64,000 nucleotides of DNA from Erythroxylum novogranatense (lineage: Eukaryota > Streptophyta > Magnoliopsida > Malpighiales > Erythroxylaceae). This document shows, piece after piece, positions 23,275 through 36,200 of this stretch (its first letter is position 1; each line of letters opens with the position of its first letter). The position numbers and the translations under genes were made by a program. Location: NCBI GenBank assembly GCA_029891385.1, contig CM057233.1, forward strand, positions 32,842,540 through 32,906,539, given 5' to 3'. Below the pieces are notes generated by a model, which did not search any database, had not been told where the DNA came from, and was given only the letters and a program-made list of their open reading frames with translations.

Positions 23275-26200
23275 TGTTAGACCCCGAACTTTTGATGATA
23301 ATTAGAAATATAACAATGAATATTAATGATAAAGAAATTGGTGAGACAATTTATGAATTTAAGAAAATTTGCTGAAATTAAGAAAAATTTATGAGAAAAG
23401 AATTGTTTAGTTTAGAGGACTTTGATATTTGAATGAATTTATATGGATTATGAGAGGAAAGTGGATGAGTTGACTGAAATGAAGCTAAATAGCAAGAATT
23501 AGAAAGAAAAAGTGTGAAAATTTGAAGGATTTAGAAAGTTTGACTTTTTGGAGAGAGAATGTTTGACTTTGATAGTTGACTTTTGTTTGAGGCAAAATTT
23601 GATAAAATGATCTACATGAAACTTGTAGATTATATTAAGAGCTTTTTGTATACATAAAGTTTGCAATTTTTTGATATTGGGAGTAAAAGTTATGATCAGT
23701 CAAAGTTTATGTGTGATAGGGTTGACTTTTGACTTTAAGTATGATTGAAACTTTGACTGAGAAATTTACCTAGTTAGAGATAAATTGCGCCTTGATGTTC
23801 TTCATGAAAATTGAGGGATTTGTTTTGATCTTTTTTTCGATATAAAGTATGAAATTTTTCGATCTCGGAATATTAAGTATGATTTTTACAAGTTTGTATA
23901 GAGGATAGTATCTTTGACCGGAAAATGGACTCCCGTAGGAGTTGAATTGAGTTTTATGTTCTTCTTGGAAGATTTAGAGCTTCTCTCAAGCTTTCTATAG
24001 AGACTAAGTTTGTCAAAATTGGAGTTCGGGATTAAGAGTTATGAATTTCGGAAGTTTTTGATAATAAGTGGAAAAATATATATATATATATATAAAAAAA
24101 TTAAGCATCCCCGTCACTACGGCGACGCATCGCCGTAGCGATGCGAGCTTTCAGCGTCACCCTGGTGATGCAAGCGTTTTCCTTGCCCGAAACGACGTCG
24201 TTTTGCTCCTTGCTTCCTCCTCCAATCCGACCTTTGTTCACTATTTTGCTTATATCTTTTCCTTCCGACATCCGATTGAGTTGATTCTTTTTGCGTTGGA
24301 TTCCTAAGACAATGAATTTCATTTTATAAGAAATTTGTGAACTTTTGAGATTAAATTAATGGTGATTAATTTAATCAAAGTGAGTCGGGAAATTTTCCGA
24401 GCATGATTCAGTGTTTTGTGAAATTCGGGATCTATAGAGATCCGATTGAAGCGATTCTTGAGGCGAAATAAAGATAAGACAAGGGGCTACAAATCATATG
24501 AAGACATGAAATGTCAATTTTGCCCTTAGGACTTTTAATTTTTGAATTTAAGTTCGGATTTGGGTGTAATTTTTGGATTGGGAACACCTGTGAGTAATTT
24601 GAGTATAACTTTTGATCTGGGAATCGAAATGAGACGATTCTTGTTTTGAATTAAACTAGAGACATAAGGATACAATTGTTATGAAGACAGCGAGTTTCAA
24701 ATCTGGGATTAAGAATGTGAATTTTGGGACTGAAATAATCGTACATAAGAAATGTGTTAGAATATGGATTTTCCCGCACTGTTTCGCACATAACTTTTGA
24801 TGTAGTGCTCGGAATTGAGCGCGGTCAGTGGCGTTGGATTCGTATGAGTGAGAGGAACATTTATCGAGAAGGAAGTTTTGACAAATTCCTTCAAATCGAT
24901 AGTGCGAATCAAACCGCAAGTAAGCGTAACTTTAAGTTTTAAATGAAGGACAATTTGGTCATTTGACCATCAATTAATGAAACACATGGTAGAGATGTCG
25001 TTTTGGCTTATTAAAAGCCACGGAAGTGGCTGGAGAAGTCTGGAAAATTTTAGAAGAAAGAAGAAGAAATAAGAAGAGAGTAAGATGAAAGAATAAGAGA
25101 AGGAGGGAGAAGTGAAGAGCCGACCATGGAGAAGAAAGAAAAGCTTAAGGTTTGTGATATTTTTTTGACTTTAACCTTGCTTTTGCATAGATTTTAAGGA
25201 AGAAGGATGAAAAAGCTTGAAAGTTTCCTTGGGTTTGTAAAAAATTCAAAATAGGAAGAGAAAGAGAGAGAGAAAATATTTAAGTTTGGAATTTTCTTGA
25301 GTTTTGGTTTGAAAATATGGAAAATGATATGTGTTTATGATTTATGAAGAAAATTTTGATGTATGAGCCTTAGGTTATGTTTAAATATTGGATGAAAATT
25401 AATGAAGGTTTAGGCTTAATTTTATGATTAAGGATTTTGTGGAATTTTGGTGTAGAATTATAGGAAATATGATGAATTGATGATATATGAAATCAATTTC
25501 AAGAATTTGTATTTTATGGTATTGAATTGGGATAAATTGGTTTAGGCCAATTTTAAGATTTGGGGATTTTGAAATTGAGGATTTAAATAGTTTGGAATTA
25601 ATGTGAATTGATGAATTGTGAGATTAATTTGAAGAAATTATGTTTTATGAGATTTAATTTGGGTGTATTGGTTTAGGCCAATTTTGAAAATTGGGGATTT
25701 TCAAAATTGGAGATTGAAATAGCTTGGAGTTATGATAGTTATGTTTTTCCTATGGTTGAGTTTGAGAATTATGCAAATTATGATGATGAATTTGGATGTT
25801 ATTGGCTTAGGAATTTTTAAATTGAAGAAAGAAGAAGGAATTTGGAGAATTGACTATTCGACAAGCTTCTAGCGTCATTTCGAAGTGGGTAGCATATTTA
25901 TATTTTGATTTATAAGTTAAATATTACTTTTCAAAATTTGAGAAAATGAAAGAAAAGATTTTCGTACTTTGTTTATTTCGAATGATTTTTGGAAAATTAT
26001 TACAAGCGTAAATTCATTGCTTTAAATGTTTTGATAAACTGATAGAAATTCTGAAAAATGCATTTGTTGTGTATGCATTGAATGATTTGATTTCTGAAAT
26101 TAGAATTGAATGATGAATTGATCAAATTGTATGCTTTATGTGAATGTGTGGAAAATTAAGAAATTGAAAAGTGCCTTGAGCAATCCGACTCTTCGTTTTC

Positions 26201-27582
26201 GATTATGTGTTATGTGGGTTTGGTAGGTCCCTTGGTGAGTCAGTATTGTCTCTATGTGTATAGCCTTCTCCAGCTGCCGCTAGGGCACGGACTCGATTCG
26301 GACTCCTTCACGGCTACACTTGGACATGCAATGCGGAAAGTGTAGTACGTTTCGTTTCATGATCGCACAGACCGCTTACCGGATGGAGGCTAGACGTCGC
26401 TCGCTTGGACCCAGCTGCACCATTCGATATGTTATGTGTTTTGATTTGTTTCTATGTTCGCATTCTTGTTTATAAAGTGAGAAATGAAAATTGAAATTAT
26501 GTTGCATTCATATTTATGAAGAATTGAGAATTTTGAAAATGAGAAAATGAGATTTTTATGAGAAGTTTGGGAAAATTGGAAAGAGTTTGAGAGAAATATT
26601 CCAAAGTTGAAAAGTTTGAAAATTAGCCCTTTGGCAAAAAGATTATGAAAAATGTTTTCACTTATTTGTCATTTTATAAATGTGTTATCCATTTAGCTGA
26701 GCTCACCCCTTTCATCCCCATCTCCGTGTTTGACGTGAGATCGGATGAAAGAATGTGAAGACATCGGTTTCGACATATGTGTCGCTTAGATTTTGTGTAT
26801 TTTGGATTTTGAGTATGGATCATTTGTGGTTTAAGAAAGGTTTGAAAGAAAATGTATTTGTGTATAAAGTTAAGTATTGTGAATGATTGTGAAATTTGTA
26901 TAGGAAATTATGGAGAATTTGAGAACATATTGTATGGTTGATTTGGGAATTATGAGATTGGTATATTGATTTGAGAAATATGGAAGTATTAGTTTTAGGT
27001 TTGTGTTTCATTGGTGTTAGGATTCGGACGGGAGAGTCCGATGGTTACGATATTCGATTAGGGATTATAGAAGTGTATTTTGCCTTTGCAGGAAATTTTG
27101 TTAGGATAAAGGCAGCCGTTATCTTTGAAATTTTGGTAAAAAATTTGGATAAAAGTGAGATTTTGGATATGTATAAGTGTATATAAGAGTTTGAGAAATT
27201 TGAGATTGGTATGGATTTATATCGATTATGTACGATTGTATGGATTTAAGATGATTGGTATATGATTGAGTAACGAGAAAAGAAATGAGAATAAGAAAAG
27301 AAAAAAATTCATAACGGATTTTGGAACGCCTTAGGATTCCCAACGCGATTATGTTCATTCGATAAGTTTTCTTTGATTATTGTTTAGGATGTCGGATGTG
27401 TTCGCTTTGATTTCGTTTTCGCTTTGTAATCTGTTCGTTTGATTCGATTAGTATTTGTTTCCGCTTGCATTTGCTTCCGCTTCGCTACTTTCGGATTTGT
27501 TCGCTTCCGCATTTTGTTTTCGATTCGACATTTCCGTTTTCCGTTCTGCTTATGTAGTTGGTTCCCAGATCGGGTCCCAACA
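23275..27582 (+). repeat. T LTR1 (4308 bp)
   Basis: It starts TGTTAGACCCCGAAC (the other two LTRs read TGTTGGACCCC) and ends ATCGGGTCCCAACA. It contains a (TA)n run (24077-24092), the GC palindrome cassette, the box TCCGACATCCGATTG, a TATTAAAA box (25009-25016) and a short ATG frame in a good start context (MEKKEKLK, about 25126) ending at a donor-like AAG-GTTTGTG. Its GC cassette is shorter than in LTR2 and LTR3. Confidence 0.88.
24105..24178 (+). repeat. T LTR1 palindrome cassette (TACGGCGA/TCGCCGTA type)
   Basis: A perfect inverted repeat TACGGCGA-CGCA-TCGCCGTA (24118-24137) is followed by GCGATGCGAGC and GGTGATGCAAGCG. It is strongly GC-rich inside an AT-rich LTR. The LTR2 (29045-29182) and LTR3 (34018-34155) counterparts have extra copies. 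Confidence 0.72.
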
Positions 27583-28217
27583 TTTATGGTATCAGAGCCC
27601 AGTAATATGATCTTACTTGGGCGTATGAGTATGAATAAGGAATTGATACGAGTTTGTAAAGATAAAAGTGAATTTGTGAGAGTGTGCTAGGTGGTCATTT
27701 GATTTTGATGAAAGAAATATGATGGTCTTTAGGAATTTGAAATTGATGTGCATGACTATTTGATTTAATTCAAATGATTGGTTTGATTTGAGTGTTAAGA
27801 ATATGTTTGATTTTGAATGTGTTGAGGAAATTAAGATTAGAACTTCTTGAGAAATTGTGATGAATTGATATAGATGAAAGAATGATGACATAATGATGAT
27901 TAAACCATATTAGGGTTCCTTAAGAAATGGACCATTAATTTGTGCCCATATATGAAGAAATAATGAGTTATAGATATAGTGTTTTGATATGATATGAGTG
28001 ATATATGATTTAAGGAAGTGAAAATTTTGAAGAGATTGAGAATATGTATGAAGAGTAAAAAGTGATGAAAAAGAAATTGATTATGAGTTGTGGAAAGAAA
28101 TTAGTAAGAAAGTGCTTGATGATCATCGTTTAGAAAGAAATTTATGCAAGAATGAGTTACTTGGAGTTTAAGCAAGAGTGAATTTCGAGAACGAAATTCT
28201 TTTAAGAGGGGGAGAAA
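27583..28217 (+). mobile_element. T internal region 1 (635 bp)
   Basis: It begins with the primer binding site TGGTATCAGAGCCCA (27587-27601), complementary to tRNA-iMet. It ends with hairpin GAATTTCG-AGAA-CGAAATTC (28180-28199) and purine tract AAGAGGGGGAGAAA. Between them is AT-rich sequence without a gag or pol frame. At about 0.63 kb against LTRs of about 4.35 kb, the internal part is roughly one seventh of an LTR. Confidence 0.87.
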
Positions 28218-31200
28218 TGTTGGACCCCGAACTTTTGATGATAATTAGAAATATAACAATGAATATTAATGATAAAGAAATTGGTGAGACAATTTATGAA
28301 TTTAAGAAAATTCTTTGAAATTAAGAAAATTTATGAGAAAAGAATTGTTTAGTTTAGAGGACTTTGATATTTGAATGAATTTATATGGATTATGAGAGGA
28401 AAGTGGATGAGTTGACTGAAATGAAGCTAAATAGCAAGAATTAGAAAGAAAAAGTGTGAAAATTTGAAGGATTTAGAAAGTTTGACTTTTTGGAGAGAGA
28501 ATGTTTGACTTTGATAGTTGACTTTTGTTTGAGGCAAAATTTGATAAAATGATCTACATGAAACTTGTAGATTATGTTAAGAGCTTTTTGTATACATAAA
28601 GTTTACAATTTTTCGATATTGGGAGTAAAAGTTATGATCAGTCAAAGTTTATGTGTGATAGGGTTGACTTTTGACTTTAAGTATGATTGAAACTTTGACT
28701 GAGAAATTTACCTAGTTAGAGATAAATTGCGCCTTGATGTTCTTCATGAAAATTGAGGGATTTGTTTTGATCTTTTTTTCGATATAAAGTATGAAATTTT
28801 TCGATCTCGGAATATTAAGTATGATTTTTACAAGTTTGTATAGAGGATAGTATCTTTGACCGAAAAATGGACTCCCGTAGGAGTTGAATTGAGTTTTATG
28901 TTCTTCTTGGAAGATTTAGAGCTTCTCTCAAGCTTTCTATAGAGACTAAGTTTGTCAAAATTTGAGTTCGGAATTAAGAGTTATGAATTTCGGAAGTTTT
29001 TGATAATAAGTGGAAAAAATATATATATATAAAAAAAAATTAAGATCCCTGTCGCTCTGGCTGACGATCGCCAGTAGCGACGGCGGCGTTCTCAGCCGTC
29101 ACTACGGCGACGCGATCGCCAGTAGCGATGCGAGCTTTCAGCTCGCATCACCAGGCGACGCGCCACGGTGATGCAAGCGTTTTCCTTGCCCGAAACGACG
29201 TCGTTTTGCTCCTTGCTTCCTCCTCCAATCCGACCTTTGTTCACTATTTTTCTTATATCTTTTCCGTCCGACATCCGATTGAGTTGATTCTTTTTGCGTT
29301 GGATTCCTAAGACAATGAATTTCATTTTATAAGAAATTTGTGAACTTTTGAAATTAAATTAATGGTGATTAATTTAATCAAAGTGAGTCGGGAAATTTTC
29401 CGAGTATGATTCAATGTTTTGTGAAATTCGGGATCTGTAGAGATCCGATTGAAGTGATTCTTGAGGCAAAATAAAGATAAGACAAGGGGCTACAAATCAT
29501 ATGAAGACATGAAATGTCAATTTTGCCCTTAGGACTTTTAATTTTTGAATTTAAGTTCGGATTGGGGTGTAATTTTTGGATTGGGAACACCTGTGAGTAA
29601 TTTGAGTATAACTTTTGATCTGGGAATCGAAATGAGACGATTCTTATTTTGAATTAAACTAGATACATAAGGATACAATTGTTATGAAGACAGCGAGTTT
29701 CAAATCTGGGATTAAGAATGTGAATTTTGGGACTGAAATAATCGTACATAAGAAATGTGTTAGAATATGGATTTTCCCGCACTGTTTCGCACATAACTTT
29801 TGATGTAGTGCTCGGAATTGAGCGCGGTCAGTGGCGTTGGATTCGTATGAGTGAGAGGAACATTTCTCGAGAAGGAAGTTTTGACAAATTCCTTCAAATC
29901 GATAGTGCAAATCAAACCGCAAGTAAGCATAACTTTAAGTTTTAAATGAAGGACAATTTGGTCATTTGACCATCAATTAATGAAACACATGGTAGAGATG
30001 TCGTTTTGGCTTATTAAAAGCCACGGAAGTGGCTGGAGAAGTCTGGAAAATTTTAGAAGAAAGAAGAAGAAATAAGAAGAGAGTAAGATGAAAGAATAAG
30101 AGAAGGAGGGAGAAGTGAAGAGCCGACCATGGAGAAGAAAGAAAAGCTTAAGGTTTGTGATATTTTTATGACTTTAACCTTGCTTTTGCATAGATTTTAA
30201 GGAAGAAGGATGAAAAAGCTTGAAAGTTTCCCTTGGGCTTGTAAAAAAATTCGAAAATAGGAAGAGAAAAGAGGAGAGAGAAAATATTTAAGTTTGGAAT
30301 TTTCTTGAGTTTTTGGTTTGAAAATATGGAAAATGATATGTGTTTATGATTTATGAAGAAAATTTTGATGTATGAGCCTTAGGTTATGTTTAAATATTGG
30401 ATGAAAAATTAATGAAGGTTTAGGCTTAATTTTATGATTAAGGATTTTGTGGAATTTTGGTGTAGAATTATAGGAAATATGATGAATTGATGATATATGA
30501 AATCAATTTCGAAGAATTTGTATTTTATGGTATTGAATTGGGATAAATTGGTTTAGGCCAATTTTAAGATTTGGGGATTTTTGAAATTGAGGATTTAAAT
30601 AGTTTGGAATTAATGTGAATTGATGAATTGTGAGATTAATTTTGAAGAAATTTTGTTTTATGAGATTTAATTTGGGTGTATTGGTTTAGGCCAATTTTGA
30701 AAATTGGGGATTTTCAAAATTGGAGATTGAAATAGCTTGGAGTTATGATAGTTATGTTTTTCCTATGGTTGAGTTTGAGAATTATGCAAATTATGATGAT
30801 GAATTTGGATGTTATTGGCTTAGGAATTTTAAATTGAAGAAAGAAGAAGGAATTTGGAGAATTGACTATTTGGACAAGCTTAGCGTCATTTCGAGGTGGG
30901 TAGCATATTTATATTTTGATTTATAAGTTAAATATTACTTTTCAAAATTTGAGAAAATGAAAGAAAAGATTTTCGTACTTTGTTTATTTCAATGATTTTG
31001 GAAAATTATTACAAGCGTAAATTCATTGCTTTAAATGTTTTGATAAACCGATAGAAATTCGAAAAATGCATTTGTTGTGTATGCATTGAATGATTTGATT
31101 TGAAATTAGAATTGAATGATGAATTGATCAAATTGTATGCTTTATGTGAATGTGTGGAAAATTAAGAAATTGAAAAGTGCCTTGAGCAATCCGACTCTTC

Positions 31201-32571
31201 GTTTTCGATTATGTGTTATGTGGGTTTGGTAGGTCCCTTGGTGAGTCATTGTCTCTATGTGTATAGCCTTCTCCAGCTGCTCGCTAGGGCACGGACTCGA
31301 TTCGGACTCCTTCACGGCTACACTGGACCGCAATGCGGAAAGTGTAATACGTTTGTTCACGATCGCAGGACCATTATGCGGGATATGCAAGACGCTCTGC
31401 TTGGACCTAGCTGCACCATTCGATATGTTATGTGTTTTGATTTGTTTCTATGTTCGCATTCTTGTTTATAAAGTGAGAAATGAAAATTGAAATTATGTTG
31501 CATTCATATTTATGAAGAATTGAGAATTTTGAAAATGAGAAAATGAGATTTTTGAGAAGTTTGGGAAAATTGGAAAGAGTTTGAGAGAAATATTCCAAAG
31601 TTGAAAAGTTTGAAAATTAGCCCTTTGGCAAAAAGATTATGAAAATGTTTTCACTTATTTGTCATTTTATAAATGTGTTATCCACGAGCTGAAGCTCACC
31701 CCCTTTCATCCCCATCTCCGTGTTTCGAGGTGAGATCGGATGAAAGAATGTGAAGACATCGGCCGACATATGTGTCGCTTAGATTTTGTGTATTTTGGAT
31801 TTTGAGTATGGATCATTTGTGGTTTAAGAAAGGTTTGAAAGAAAATGTATTTGTGTATAAAGTTAAGTATTGTGAATGATTGTGAAATTTGTATAGGAAA
31901 TTATGGAGAATTTGAGAACATATTGTATGGTTGATTTGGGAATTATGAGATTGGTATATTGATTTGAGAAATATGGAAGTATTAGTTTTAGGTTTGTGTT
32001 TCATTGGTGTTAGGATTAGGACGGGAGAGTCCGATGGTTCGATATTCGATTAGGGATTATAGAAGTGTATTTTGCCTTTGCAGGAAATTTTGTTAGGATA
32101 AAGGCAGTAGTTATCTTGCGAAATTTTGGTAAAAAATTTGGATAAAAGTGAGATTTTGGATATGTATAAGTGTATATAAGAGTTTGAGAAATTTGAGATT
32201 GGTATGGATTTATATCGATTTATATACATTGTATGGATTTAAGATGATTGGTATATGATTGAGTAACGAGAAAAGAAATGAGAATAAGAAAAGAAAAAAA
32301 ATTCATAACGGATTTTGGAACGTCTTAGGATTCCCAACGCGATTATGTTCATTCGATAAGTTTTCTTTGATTATTGTTTAGGATGTCGGATGTATTCCTT
32401 TGATTTCGTTTCGCTTTGCAATCTGCTCGTTTGATTCGATTAGTATTTGTTTCGCTTGCATTTGCTTCCGCTTCGCTACTTTCGGATTTGTTCGCTCGCA
32501 TTTTGTTTTCGATTCGACATTTCCGTTTTCCGTTTCGCTTATGTAGTTGGTTCCCGGATCGGGTCCCAACA
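28218..32571 (+). repeat. T LTR2 (4354 bp)
   Basis: It runs from TGTTGGACCCCGAAC to ATCGGGTCCCAACA and is aligned throughout with LTR1 and LTR3. The GC cassette at 29045-29182 has three related units (GATCGCCAGTAGCGA, repeated once with differences, and GCTCGCATCACC). Differences from the other LTRs cluster at CG dinucleotides and in the cassette. Confidence 0.88.
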
Positions 32572-33200
32572 TTTATAGTATCGAGCCCAAGAATATGATC
32601 TTACTTGGCGTATGAGTATGAATAAGGAATTGATACGAGTTTGTAAAGATAAAAGTGAATTTGTGAGAGTGTGCTAGGTGGTCATTTGATTTTGATGAAA
32701 GAAATATGATGGTCTTTAGAATTTGAAATTGATGTGCATGACTATTCGATTTAATTCAAATGATTGGTTTGATTTGAGTGTTAAGAATATGTTTGATTTT
32801 GAATGTGTTGAGGAAATTAAGATTAGAACTTCTTGAGAAATTGTGATGAATTGATATAGATGAAAGAATGATGACATAATGATGATTAAACCATATTAGG
32901 TTCCTTAAGAAATGGACCATTAATTTGTGCCCATATATGAAGAAATAATGAGTTATAGATATAGTGTTTTGATATGATATGAGTGATATATGATTTAAGG
33001 AAGTGAAAATTTTGAAGAGATTGAGAATATGTATGAAGAGTAAAAGTGATGAAAAGAAATTGATTATGAGTTGTGGAAAGAAATTAGTAAGAAAGTGCTT
33101 GATGATCATCGTTTAGAAAGAAATTTATGCAAGAATGAGTTACTTGGAGTTTAAGCAAGAGTGAATTTCGAGAACGAAATTCTTTTAAGAGGGGGAGAAA
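32572..33200 (+). mobile_element. T internal region 2 (629 bp)
   Basis: Near-identical to internal region 1. Its primer binding site is damaged (TAGTATCGAGCCCA at 32577-32590, against TGGTATCAGAGCCCA), while the purine tract and hairpin (33163-33182) are intact. No coding sequence. Confidence 0.86.
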
Positions 33201-36200
33201 TGTTGGACCCCGAACTTTTGATGATAATTAGAAATATAACAATGAATATTAATGATAAAGAAATTGGTGAGACAATTTATGAATTTAAGAAAATTTGCTG
33301 AAATTAAGAAAAATTTATGAGAAAAGAATTGTTTAGTTTAGAGGACTTTGATATTTGAATGAATTTATATGGATTATGAGAGGAAAGTGGATGAGTTGAC
33401 TGAAATGAAGCTAAATAGCAAGAATTAGAAAGAAAAAGTGTGAAAATTTGAAGGATTTAGAAAGTTTGACTTTTTGGAGAGAGAATGTTTGACTTTGATA
33501 GTTGACTTTTGTTTGAGGCAAAATTTGATAAAATGATCTACATGAAACTTGTAGATTATGTTAAGAGCTTTTTGTATACATAAAGTTTGCAATTTTTCGA
33601 TATTGGGAGTAAAAGTTATGATCAGTCAAAGTTTATGTGTGATAGGGTTGACTTTTGACTTTAAGTATGATTGAAACTTTGGTGAGAAATTTACCTAGTT
33701 AGAGATAAATTGCGCCTTGATGTTCTTCATGAAAATTGAGGATTTGTTTTGATCTTTTTCGATATAAAGTATGAAATTTTTCGATCTCGGAATATTAAGT
33801 ATGATTTTACAAGTTCAGATAGAGGATAGTATCTTCGATCGAAAAATGGACTCCGTAGGAGTTGAATTGAGTTTTATGTTCTTCTTGGAAGATTTAGAGC
33901 TTCTCTCAAGCTTTCTATAGAGACTAAGTTTGTCAAAATTTGAGTTCGGAATTAAGAGTTATGAATTTGGAAGTTTTGATAATAAGTGGAAAAAATATAT
34001 ATATAAAAAAATTAAGATCCTCGTCGCATTTGGCGACGATCGCCAGAAGCGACGGCGAAGCGCTCAGCCGCCGTCACTACGGGCGACGCATCGCCGTAGC
34101 GATGCGAGCTTTCAGCTCGCATCACCAGGCGCGACGTCGCCCGGTGATGCAAGCGTTTTCCTTGCCCAAACGACGTCGTTTTGCTCTTGCTTCCTCCTCC
34201 AATCCGACCTTTGTTCACTATTTTTCTTATATCTTTCCGTCCGACATCCGATTGAGTTGATTCTTTTTGCGTTGGATTCCTAAGACAATGAATTTCATTT
34301 TATAAGAAATTTGTGAACTTTTGAAATTAAATTAATGGTGATTAATTTAATCAAAGTGAGTCGGGAAATTTTCCGAGTATGATTCAATGTTTTGTGAAAT
34401 TCGGGATCTGTAGAGATCCGATTGAAGTGATTCTTGAGGCAAAATAAAGATAAGACAAGGGGCTACAAATCATATGAAGACATGAAATGTCAATTTTGCC
34501 CTTAGGACTTTTAATTTTTGAATTTAAGTTCGGATTGGGGTGTAATTTTTGGATTGGGAACACCTGTGAGTAATTTGAGTATAACTTTTGATCTGGGAAT
34601 CGAAATGAGACGATTCTTATTTTGAATTAAACTAGATACATAAGGATACAATTGTTATGAAGACAGCGAGTTTCAAATCTGGGATTAAGAATGTGAATTT
34701 TGGGACTGAAATAATCGTACATAAGAAATGTGTTAGAATATGGATTTTCCCGCCTTTATTTAGCACATAACTTTTGATGTAGTGCTCGGAATTGAGCGCG
34801 GTCAGTGGCGTTGGATTCGTATGAGTGAGAGGAACATTTCGAGAAGGAAGTTTTGACAAATTCCTTCAAATCGATAGTGCAAATCAAACCGCAAGTAAGC
34901 ATAACTTTAAGTTTTAAATGAAGGACAATTTGGTCATTTGACCATCAATTAATGAAACACATGGTAGAGATGTCGTTTTGGCTTATTAAAAGCCACGGAA
35001 GTGGCTGGAGAAGTCTGGAAAATTTTAGAAGAAAGAAGAAGAAATAAGAAGAGAGTAAGATGAAAGAATAAGAGAAGGAGGGAGAAGTGAAGAGCCGACC
35101 ATGGAGAAGAAAGAAAAGCTTAAGGTTTGTGATATTTTTATGACTTTAACCTTGCTTTTGCATAGATTTTAAGGAAGAAGGATGAAAAAGCTTGAAAGTT
35201 TCCCTTGGGCTTGTAAAAAAATTCGAAAATAGGAAGAGAAAAGAGGAGAGAGAAAATATTTAAGTTTGGAATTTTCTTGAGTTTTTGGTTTGAAAATATG
35301 GAAAATGATATGTGTTTATGATTTATGAAGAAAATTTTGATGTATGAGCCTTAGGTTATGTTTAAATATTGGATGAAAAATTAATGAAGGTTTAGGCTTA
35401 ATTTTATGATTAAGGATTTTGTGGAATTTTGGTGTAGAATTATAGGACATATGATGAATTGATGATATATGAAATCAATTTCGAAGAATTTGTATTTTAT
35501 GGTATTGAATTGGGATAAATTGGTTTAGGCCAATTTTAAGATTTGGGGATTTTTGAAATTGAGGATTTAAATAGTTTGGAATTAATGTGAATTGATGAAT
35601 TGTGAGATTAATTTTGAAGAAATTTTGTTTTATGAGATTTAATTTGGGTGTATTGGTTTAGGCCAATTTTGAAAATTGGGGATTTTCAAAATTGGAGATT
35701 GAAATAGCTTGGAGTTATGATAGTTATGTTTTCCTATGGTTGAGTTTGAGAATTATGCAAATTATGATGATGAATTTGGATGTTATTGGCTTAGGGAATT
35801 TTTAAATTGAAGAAAGAAGAAGGAATTTGGAGAATTGACTATTTGGACAAGCTTAGCGTCATTTCGAAAGTGGGTAGCATATTTATATTTTGATTTATAA
35901 GTTAAATATTACTTTTCAAAATTTGAGAAAATGAAAGAAAAGATTTTCGTACTTTGTTTATTTCGAATGATTTTGGAAAATTATTACAAGCGTAAATTCA
36001 TTGCTTTAAATGTTTTGATAAACCGATAGAAATTCGAAAAATGCATTTGTTGTGTATGCATTGAATGATTTGATTTCTGAAATTAGAATTGAATGATGAA
36101 TTGATCAAATTGTATGCTTTATGTGAATGTGTGGAAAATTAAGAAATTGAAAAGTGCCTTGAGCAATCCGACTCTTCGCTTTCGATTATGTGTTATGTGG

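Noticed and set aside
31142..31490. Overlapping open frames on both strands in T LTR2
   Set aside because: They lie within an LTR, and the equivalent positions in LTR1 and LTR3 are frameshifted. No conserved protein.
32756..33109. Minus-strand open frame of 117 residues in T internal region 2
   Set aside because: AT-rich antisense frame, rich in isoleucine, leucine and asparagine; the same stretch in internal region 1 is not open over this length.
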